Source: Pigoraptor vietnamica
Lineage: Eukaryota > Opisthokonta > Filasterea
Assembly (NCBI GenBank): GCA_943704525.1
Contig: CALSCQ010001487.1
Coordinates: 17,501-29,024, forward strand
Direction: 5' to 3'
Length of the DNA: 11,524 nucleotides
In this document: piece by piece, positions 1 to 7,900 of the stretch
Numbering within the stretch: position 1 is the first letter of the stretch
How the letters are laid out: each line of letters starts with the position of its first letter
Notes under the pieces: model-generated
What the model was told of the DNA's origin: nothing
The model's database searches: none
What the model saw: only the letters and a program-made list of their open reading frames with translations
Made by a program: the position numbers and the translations under genes

Positions 1-106
1 CGCACACCCACGCCCATACACATACACATACACACACACACACATGAATAATGTACATAGCTGCGTATGCGCTCACACTTCCCTTACGCGTGTGTTCTGC
101 TCGCAG
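1..106 (+). other. 3' part of an intron of the sphingomyelinase gene
   Basis: The stretch ends in a tcgcag acceptor directly before a clean coding exon, in the same style as the downstream introns of this gene. Its first 44 bases are CA-rich (cacata and cacaca units), followed by a pyrimidine-rich segment before the acceptor. The upstream exon, expected to encode the first metal-binding DxHxD motif of the family, lies outside the window. An in-frame ATG at 44 belongs to the intron and is not a start. Confidence 0.75.
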
Positions 107-2545
107 GTCGGCTTCAACACGCAGTGCGGTGAGCCCCTCTGCTGCCGCCCTCCGAACGGACCCGGCAGCGGACCGACGGCTGCCGGCAAGTGGGGCGACT
201 ATAACTGCGGTGAGTCAATCGTGTTATAAGTTATAGTTCGTTGTCACCTCTTTCAATCATTCACATACTCGCATACACACACTCCCGCACACGCACGCAC
301 TGTCATCTATATTGGGACCTCATTGCTCACACCCGTATTTCCGCGTCCAGACACCCCCCTCGCCCTCCTTGAGAACGCGCTGGAAACGGCCGCCAACATG
401 ACGCCGGGCTTCGACTTTATCATCTGGCCAGGGTGAGTAACAGCGATGGGCGGCTCTCGGGACGCATGCGTGGCCCGTCTGCACTGGCCACCCACACACT
501 CTCACAGACCCAACTTTGTTACTACAACGATTTCGTTTCGCCTTAACGAAAGGACCTTGTCCGTGTGTTGGCGTGAATCCGACTCAAAATGCGCTGTCAC
601 TCCGTCACCTGCGTAATGACGTCCCTTCCACGCGCGTGCGCTGCAGGGACGTCCCCGCGCACAACGTGTGGAACCAGTCGCGCGCCGATCAAATTCGCGC
701 CATTCAGACGTCCGTTGCGACGATCCGTAAGTACTTCCCGAACACCCCCGTGTATCCTGCCGTCGGCAACCACGAGGGCGTTCCTGTCAACGCTTTTCCC
801 CCGCCGTACGTCACGGGCGGCGACTCGGATGACTGGCTGCTCAACACGGTGCGTTTGGGCTGTCCCTCCATGTTTATTAACAAGCATCAACAACGAGCAG
901 CAAAAGCAGACGCCATCTCTCCCATGTTGTGTGGTACCCGCACGTGAGCGTTACTGGGATGGTGCTTACTGACACACCGTTGTGTGCATTCGTCCGTGTG
1001 GCGCAGTTTGCGGACGCGTGGTCCACGTGGCTCCCAGCGGACACCATCCCCACGATCAAGCAGGGCGGGTTCTACACGGTGCGTGCTGTGGCGCGCCTCG
1101 TAAGAGTTGTCGGGCGAATTCACTGAGTGATCCCACATTTCGTTTCGCTTTATCGCAGGCGCTGATTGAGGAGGGCCTCCGCATCATCTCGCTCAACATG
1201 AACTACTGCAACGACGAAAACTGGTCAGTTACATACGCACACACACGCACGCTCACACATACACACCACACGCACGCACATGCACACACACACACATGCA
1301 CACACACACGCACACACACACACATACACTGCGTTACGCCCCCTTTCCCCCTCCCTCTTTTGCCCTCTCCTCTTTGCCTCTCTTGTGTGGGGCACGTGTC
1401 TGTGCCTGCACACCCCCTCTCATGCCGCCGCTGTGGCACAACGGTCGCAGGTGGATGCTGATCAACGAGACGGACCCCGCCGGTGAGCTTCACTGGCTCA
1501 TTAGCACACTCCAGGCAGCCGAGGACAAGGGCGAGCTTGTGTACATCATGGGGGTGGGTCATCGCTCGACCCGTCTGCAATCGAGCGTTTCATTTCACTG
1601 TGTGTTCGGCACGTGCATGTGGTCGAGCACAGCGAATTGTGACGTTCGACTGCTTGTGGCGGTGCACACGAAGTTCTCTCCAAGGAGATCATTCGTCTAA
1701 AATCCATGCCGCTCGCGTTTCTCTTCCCACGCGCGTGCTTTGGACCGCAGCACATTCCGCCGGGAAGCGGCTCGTGTCTGGACAACTGGTCGTACAATTA
1801 CAACGTGATTGTGGACCGCTACGAGTCGACCATCATCGCGCAGTTCTTCGGTCACGTGCACGCCGACGAATTCGAGGTGCGTCTCTCTCCGTGCTTGTTT
1901 GAGCGGTGTCTTTGCCCCTCTCTCCTTCCTTCTCAGCCTGTTTGTCGCGTGATACGAAAGCATCTTCCCCCCCCCTCCCCGCGCGCACTCTAGTGTGCAA
2001 TGCTGCAAATATCACACTCTAACGCCAATGCTGCAATCGCCTGACATCGCAAGCCACTCATTCTTCAATCGCAGATTTCGTACGACCTTGAGACTGGCCT
2101 GCGCCCCACCAGCATGTACTTCTGCGGCCCCTCCCTCACGCCCTACACCGAGTACAACCCGGCGTTCCGCGTGTTCCTCGCGGACGCCGGCAAGACAAAG
2201 CTGGTTCTGGACAGCCACACGTACGTCGCCGACCTCGTCCGCGCCAACAAGGAAGGCGTGCCCACATGGGAACTCGAGTACAGCCCTCTCGATTCTTACG
2301 GCATGAAGGCGCTTCAGCCCGTCGACTGGCACGACTTTGCCGTCCGCATGTCGACCGACGCCGACCTGTTCAACACGTACATGACGCACTTTTACAAGGG
2401 GTACGTCAACGGGCGCACGTGCGACGACAACTGCCGCAAGAACACGCTCTGCGGCCTGCGCGCGAGCAAGACGACAAAGTGCTTCCTCGACGTCTCGGAG
2501 GAAGAGCACCGCGCGTGGGCAAAGGCGCGCCCCAAGTCGTGCTGA
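107..2545 (+). CDS. Acid sphingomyelinase (sphingomyelin phosphodiesterase), 5'-partial, 8 exons in window
   Basis: The product is a secreted or lysosomal calcineurin-like metallophosphoesterase that, in its family, cleaves sphingomyelin to ceramide and phosphocholine using two zinc ions. Exons are 107-209, 351-432, 647-848, 1007-1078, 1159-1223, 1451-1553, 1751-1876 and 2075-2545. They join in frame to give 407 residues and a TGA at 2543-2545. Visible hallmarks, in order, are the CGEPLCC cysteine motif, the GD metal ligand split by an intron (Asp codon 648-650), PAHNVW (His 660-662), GNHE (765-776), LINETDPAG with an N-glycosylation sequon, GHIPPG (His 1751-1753), and GHVH (His codons 1853-1855 and 1859-1861). 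The C-terminal cysteine cluster and terminal Cys resemble animal SMPD1. Missing upstream are the signal peptide, any saposin-B domain and the DxHxD motif. No break or lost ligand is seen, so the enzyme looks active. Exact subcellular site and substrate are inferred from the family. Confidence 0.95.
1231..1329 (+). repeat. CA-rich microsatellite inside a sphingomyelinase intron
   Basis: About 100 bases of imperfect (CA)n with CG, TA and TG interruptions fill the 5' half of intron 1224-1450. The rest of that intron is C/T-rich up to the acceptor. Similar but shorter CA tracts occur at 1-44 and about 260-300, also in introns of this gene. Alternating purine-pyrimidine sequence of this kind can adopt Z-DNA, and intronic CA repeats can influence splicing in animals. 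Neither role is shown here. Confidence 0.9.
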
Positions 2546-2889
2546 GCCGGTTTCGTATCATAAAAAGTGACTGTCCGTATGGCTGTCACTCCTAGCACGA
2601 AGGGCCATAACTGAAGGAGAGCGCGACAGTGCTCGTATGAGAGCCATGCAGAGTCGAACTTCATGTTGTGTCTGTCGCTTATGGGCCTGTATGTTGGTGC
2701 TTCGGACGACACGGCGACACAAACTGTGAGCGACCATGAGTTCCGCCGGAACCGGCAGCATCGCTTCTATGGCTGCGGCAATGCGGCAAACGCACAACGT
2801 ACACAGCGAAGAGTGCAAACGGACCGCAACTAACGCAAATGCATGGGAAAACAGAAGATCAAAGAGGTGCCACACAAACCAAAAGCCCT
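2546..2889. other. Convergent intergenic spacer (3' ends of two genes)
   Basis: This spacer lies between the sphingomyelinase stop and the stop of the leftward Myb gene, so it should hold both 3' UTRs and polyadenylation sites. I see no canonical AATAAA on either strand; the nearest is an A-rich cataaaaa at 2559-2566. A small hairpin could form from agtgac (2566-2571) and gtcact (2585-2590), and gttcc/ggaac arms flank gcc at 2740-2752. No convincing gene or RNA was found. Open frames across it look like shadows. Confidence 0.6.
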
Positions 2890-4209
2890 TTATACCCCGC
2901 GTCGACCTAACACGAACGGCCGTATCGCGGGATGGTTCGCCACAGCCCCAATCGGCGACGCGCGCCCTTCGCATATCGGACGCGGCCACGACCACGACGG
3001 CACCCACGCCCGCGTCGCACCCTCCTTCCACTCCTCCGCCGACAGACGCGGCACGAGTTCCATCTGCACAGCGTCCATCGCCGCGCCCCTCCCCGCCCCG
3101 CTCGTCCTGTTGAGCGCATCCCAGTCCACCTGCGACGCACCGTCCATTCCGAGGCACAGCGCCACCCAATTGCGCGCTGCTTCCGCGTCCTTGAACGACG
3201 ACAGCGGCCCGTCCACGGCGCCATCCGCACGCAGAATGCGCACGAGGGAAGCAACTTCGTTGCGAATGGGAACGCGGAGCCACTTTGGGAGCAGCCTCCG
3301 ATCATAGTGCATTCGAACGGCATCGATCGAACGCCCCTCAAACTCCTTTGATATAACGTCCCACTTGCGCCCGCTCTTCTCCACCGCAGCGCACAGCCGC
3401 GCGTCCTCCTCCGGGGTGAAGGGACAGCCAGTCGTTTTCCTGGGCTCGACGGTTGCACGCAACGCCACTCTGAACATGGCGGAGCAGTCAACCCGCGTCC
3501 GCCCGCCGCCCACATGGCGCGCGACCGCAACCCAATCGCGCCCGTGTGCCGCAACGCCCTCGAAAAGGCGCCGTCGCTCGTCCTCACTCCACGGCGAAGG
3601 GTTCGCCAACACCACCTCCCACCGCTCACGTAAGATTGCACCAGACCTCGTGTGGCCCATGCTTTTTGACAAGAGGATCCAATTCGTGGGCCCATGTGCG
3701 TCGACGTGCGCGCGTATCGCCGCGTCTTCCTCGGCGGTAAAGTGCCCGTGTCGCAGCCGAGGGTCAAGCACATACACAAACCGACGTCTTATATCGTCAG
3801 TGCTCTTGCCGAGGGCGTCCGCAACCTCCTTCAACCCCGCGCCCCCCTTGAGCATCGCAATAATGCGGCGGTCGTCGTCGGGCGTGAAGACGGAGGAGCG
3901 CTCTGCCGTTACAGCGGGCGTGGAGGGGTCCAGCGCGCTCCGCAACGCGTCCGTCAGTTGGGGTGAGTTAGTCCTTTTTGGTCCCGTCGGGTCCTTCCGT
4001 TTTCTTCCAGTGGGCGGCACGCTCTCGCTGTACGCCTTCAAAGCATTGCGAAAGAGGTCCGTCTGCTTCCACGACGCCCACACCGAACGGCTTTGTCGCT
4101 CACTCGCGCGCGTCGCCGCGTCCGACAGCGGCACCTTATGGACAGTGCGCGCGCACCGAGACGCTACTGCGCCCAATAGCGCACGCGGAACCACCACACG
4201 CGAAAGCAT
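2890..4209 (-). CDS. Four-repeat Myb/SANT-domain protein with mitochondrial-type N-terminus
   Basis: The 439-residue, single-exon protein starts at ATG 4209-4207 (complement) and ends at TAA 2892-2890. That ATG is the first in an open frame that continues upstream without a Met. Four tryptophan-type helix-turn-helix repeats are visible at about residues 107-153 (VFTPDDD start), 156-200 (HFTAEED), 206-251 (PWSEDE) and 262-308 (PFTPEED). Each has the acidic turn after F/W-T/S that marks Myb/SANT repeats; the first is the most divergent. Such domains bind DNA or chromatin. The first 30 residues have several Arg, no acidic residue until Asp30, and alternating hydrophobics, like a mitochondrial presequence. 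A basic patch (GRKRKDPTGPKR, about 68-79) could instead be a nuclear signal. The roughly 130-residue tail has no recognised domain. It is transcribed divergently from the formin. The exact DNA target and the organelle are unknown. Confidence 0.82.
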   Translation of the reverse strand: MLSRVVVPRALLGAVASRCARTVHKVPLSDAATRASERQSRSVWASWKQTDLFRNALKAYSESVPPTGRKRKDPTGPKRTNSPQLTDALRSALDPSTPAVTAERSSVFTPDDDRRIIAMLKGGAGLKEVADALGKSTDDIRRRFVYVLDPRLRHGHFTAEEDAAIRAHVDAHGPTNWILLSKSMGHTRSGAILRERWEVVLANPSPWSEDERRRLFEGVAAHGRDWVAVARHVGGGRTRVDCSAMFRVALRATVEPRKTTGCPFTPEEDARLCAAVEKSGRKWDVISKEFEGRSIDAVRMHYDRRLLPKWLRVPIRNEVASLVRILRADGAVDGPLSSFKDAEAARNWVALCLGMDGASQVDWDALNRTSGAGRGAAMDAVQMELVPRLSAEEWKEGATRAWVPSWSWPRPICEGRASPIGAVANHPAIRPFVLGRRGV

Positions 4210-4347
4210 AATGAAAGCCGCTTCGAAGAACACCGCGGGCGACTTAACGTGAATGCATCCGCCGGTCGGAACTGTCGTCACTTTAGAAAAAAAAAGCCGA
4301 AGCCGCCAAAAGCAACAACATGCAGGCGTAGGAAGACTCGTTGGTTT

Positions 4348-4359
4348 GACAGCGCTGTC
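4348..4359. repeat. 12-bp perfect palindrome GACAGCGCTGTC
   Basis: The sequence gacagcgctgtc is its own reverse complement. Its CTGTC/GACAG half-sites recur at both edges of the foldback 70 to 110 bases away. It sits about 140 bases upstream of the Myb start. A homodimeric transcription-factor site is possible but not shown. Confidence 0.5.
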
Positions 4360-4425
4360 TCGCAAGTGCCAAAACGCGGGTGTGTGTTTGTGTGTGTGAG
4401 GGTGTGGATGAGAGGTCGGCCGGCG

Positions 4426-4464
4426 ACTGTCAGCAGGGGTGCTATAAGCACCCCTGCTGTCAGT
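4426..4464. repeat. Inverted repeat / hairpin in the divergent promoter
   Basis: The arms cagcaggggtgct (4431-4443) and agcacccctgctg (4447-4459) are perfect reverse complements separated by only ata. After one T-T mismatch the pairing continues with actg (4426-4429) and cagt (4461-4464), giving 17 pairs over 39 bases. The loop region reads ctataag, TATA-like. Direct copies of ctgtcag lie at 4427-4433 and 4457-4463. It could be a protein-binding palindrome, a cruciform or a hairpin in a 5' UTR. It has no terminal features of a transposon. Confidence 0.85.
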
Positions 4465-4955
4465 GCGTGCACGTGCGGCTAGCGCGATCAGGTTACCGCG
4501 AGTGAATTTTTGTAGTCACCGACTAGTGGGGAGGGGGGGGGCTCTTCAGCGCACGCTTCTCTCTGGTTCCGAAAAACTGCTCTGAGTGCTCTCTTCTTCT
4601 CGACTGTAACCCACGCGTTATGCACGCGCACGTGGTCGCTCTCGAGGCACGGCAGTGAACTCGTTGTGCCGTGGGGCAATAAGTCGTGTCGTTCCGCCTT
4701 CGCGTGAATCCGCGCTCGCTCTGCTGCCGTTTCTGCGAACATCGCAGGTTTTCTTGCGCCATGTGACGGCGCACGGAGGAAAAATGCGGACAGTGCGCGA
4801 TGTTGCGTCTCACTCGGCGTCGTCTTGTTTAAGAGTTGTTCGGCTGCTCGTCATCCCGCCGTTCGCAATCTGATCGCAAGCGAACGAACGAACGTAGAGC
4901 GATTAACTTCGTACCGTCGCTCTTCGAGCGCGGCGGAGACATAAGAAGAAGGAAG

Positions 4956-7900
4956 ATGTTCGGCTACATGAGCAGCCTGCTTGGGCGCGGGCAGGGGGCG
5001 GCGGCTTCGCACTCACACACACATCTCGATGTCTCGTACATCACGGACCGCATCGTGGTCGTGGGTCGGCCGTGGCGCGGGCGAACGGAGAAGGGGAATC
5101 GAAAGAACAACATTGCCGAACTGGCGACGTACCTCAATGCCGCGCACGGGGGCCACTATCTTATGTGGGATCTCGCTCTCGACGAGCGCGACCACCGCTA
5201 CGACACGGCGGCGTTCGAGCACCAGGTCGTTCAGGACTTAGGGTTCAGCGCGTCCGCACCGCGACTCGACGTCCTTCTCTCCATCTGCCACACGATGCGC
5301 GCGTGGCACGACTTGCACCCGTCGAACGTCGCCGTCGTTCACTGCACGAGCGGCGTCGTGCAGTCTGGCGTGGCCGTCGCGTGCTATCTGCAGTACGTCG
5401 GGGATTTCGATTCCGCGGCGGAGGCGTTTGAATTCTTCAAGGAGAAGAGGCAACAGACGGACGTGACGATTCCCGATGCGATGCTGCGCTACTTGCTCTA
5501 TTTCACCATGTGCCTGCGCGGGCCTCTCCTGAACGACGCGCCGCTCGTGCTGCAGAACGTGATCGTGCACACGGCGCCGGACATACCCGACTGGAACCCA
5601 GAGCTGACGATCAGCGAGAACGGGACGCTGAGCTTCTCGACGCTCGACGGCAGCGCAGACCACCACCGGAACGTGCCGGACCGCTACACGGCCATATTCC
5701 ACACGAGCGAGACGATATGCGGCGACATTGTGGTCACGTGCTTCCACCGCCCGACGCAGGTCGACGGCGACGTGTCGATCTTTCAGTACGCCTTCAACAG
5801 CGGCTTCTGCTCGTCGCAGCTCCCGGAACTCAAGCGCATACACCCGTCCCACCTCAGCATACCGCCGTCCGTCGCACAGCGCCTCTCTCCCGATTTCTGC
5901 GTGGATTTCCAGTTCATGGCGGCGCCTTCGGACGGCGCCGGCGGCGGTCGCAAGCTCGTCTACGAGACACAGCCGTCCGCGGAAGACAGACTCTCGATGC
6001 TTATTGGGGTGCACGCGGTCATTCCCTCCGGCTCGCTGCTCGAGGACCTCATGGCCGCGGTGCAGTGCTCCGAGACGGAGGCATTCCTCGCGCTTCAGCT
6101 CAACAACAACAACGCCGAGAGGGCCCGCGCCTTTCTCACGCAGCCGGCTGCGGTGTCGCCCCCACCCGTCGAAGCGAGCGCGCTTCCTATGGATTCGGTG
6201 CCGGAGGGTGCCGCTGCAACTCCGGACAGCGGTGCCTCTGTGGACGGCGTGGCGCCGTCGCCCGAGAAGCCGCGCGGCAACAGCGTTGGCTACGACATCT
6301 CCGGCGTTGTGATTGTGACTGGCGAGAGCATCAACGACTTTATACGTGGCGAGGACGACGCGGCGTACGTGAACCCGTACCTCGAGGGCCTCGGCACGGC
6401 TCCCTCCGAGACGTCCTTCCCGAAGGCCGTGCGCGAAGCGCGAGTGGACAAGGGTCGACATGTCGCCGAGAAGCTCCGCCGTCGGAAAAAGTCGCAGGCG
6501 TCGCTGTCTGTCGGCGTCGGAGGGGGTGCGGCGGATGGCACGTCCACGCCGGATAGTGCGGACGACGCTGTCGCAGCCGCGCGCCGCCGCTTTGGGCGCC
6601 TTTCGGACGGCAGTTTGCGCGCGATTGCCAACGGCGAAATGCTCTCGGAAGACACCGACGACCTCTCGTCCGTCACATCCGACGCCACCTCGGCCAGCGG
6701 GCGAATGACGCCAGTGGACAATGCCCCACCCGCGGGCGGAATACCGCCGCCACCGCCCATGTTTGGCGGGCCTCCGCCGCCGCCACCTCCACCGGGATTC
6801 GGCCCGCCACCTCCGCCCGGTGCGGGTGGCGCACCGACGAAACCGCATCCGTCCAAAACGATGCGGAACAAGCTGCACGTGAGCCGATTGCCGCAGCACC
6901 GCATTCAGAACACAATATGGGCTGCCGCTGGGGGCGACGCGGGCAATATGGACGAAGAGGACCGACGCCGCTTCGAGGAGCTCTTCTGCGCTTCTCCTGC
7001 GCGACCGCAAGGCCCCTCGGATGGCAAGGAAGGCGGGGACGCCGCGGCCGACAGCGCAAAGAAGGTGATTAACATTCTCGACCTCCGCCGTGCGAACAAC
7101 GTCTCGATTGCCTTGTCGCGATTTGACAAGCGGCTGACGGACGCGGAGATTCGCGCGGCCGTTTTGGCCATGGACGCCTCGAAGCTGTCGCTGGACGACC
7201 TCCACTCTCTGCGTCGTGTCATGCCGACGACGGAGGAGCTGCAGCAGATGCGAATGTACAAAGGCGACACGTCGCTGCTCGGTCGCGCCGAGCGCTTCTT
7301 TCTCGCCATGGATTCGAAGCGGAGGGACGGCGGGGGAGGGGGAGGCGGCGCGGGCGGCGGGGACGGGCTCGATCTCTCTGCGGCCGTGGATGCGTTCGTC
7401 TACAAGTGCGAGTTTGAGGCGCAGTTGGCTTCGGTGCGCGAGAGGGCGACGTGCGTGATCGCCGCGTGCAAGGAGGTGCGCGAAAGCCCGTCCCTACGCG
7501 CGCTCCTGGCTGCCGTGCTGCGCGTGGGCAATCTAGCCAGCGAGTACGCGCCGGGCTCGCACGGGTCGCAGCACATTCGGGGCGTCACGATTGATAGTCT
7601 CGCCAAGTTTCGCGAGCTCAAGAGCCCCCGCGACAACCGCACGACGCTGCTCGATTTCATGGTCAACCTTCTCTCTCAGGCGCAGCAGTCGCGCCGTTCC
7701 AGCGACGACGCCGCCGCTGCGAGTGCGCGCGTCCTCGTTGGCGCGCCTTCGCGCTCGTCGGCTGATCCCCTGAATGCGCAGGAGGAGCTGGTGAGCGTCG
7801 CCATGGCGCGGGGCATCGAGCTGCCTGCACTGGAACAGGACGCGCGTAAGCTCGAGGCCGGTCTCATGGCAATACGCACCAGCTTTCTGCGGCGTCCGGC

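Larger units (their letters stand above)
4210..4955. promoter_or_regulatory. Divergent intergenic region between the Myb and formin genes
   Basis: About 746 bases separate the two divergent ATGs and must hold both promoters and 5' UTRs. Visible structure includes an A-run at 4285-4293, a perfect 12-bp palindrome at 4348-4359, a TG-rich stretch at about 4380-4408, the foldback at 4426-4464, and a G-run at 4528-4541. A short (cgaa)n tandem lies near 4880-4893, shortly before the formin start. An in-frame TAA at 4830-4832 closes the formin frame, so its coding region cannot extend far upstream. Small open frames here lack recognisable motifs and I call no gene. Confidence 0.55.

Noticed and set aside
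2640-2665. Possible tRNA T-arm (complement ttcgactc) in the convergent spacer
   Set aside because: The flanking bases do not form the five-pair stem and no acceptor, D or anticodon arms can be traced.
2558-3283. 241-codon complement frame overlapping the 3' end of the Myb gene
   Set aside because: Low-complexity Gly/Arg/Val-rich translation without a domain, in a different frame from the Myb protein.
4210-4365. N-terminal extension of the Myb protein upstream of 4209
   Set aside because: The open frame has no ATG there and would need a TTG start; ATG 4209 also begins the presequence-like leader.
4836-4955. N-terminal extension of the formin from 4836
   Set aside because: It would need a TTG start. 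The first ATG after the in-frame stop at 4830 is 4956, and PTEN similarity begins after it.
5238-7205. 655-codon open frame on the complement of the formin
   Set aside because: It is a shadow of a GC-rich coding strand: Arg/His/Val-rich, without recognisable domains, and fully inside the clearly conserved formin.
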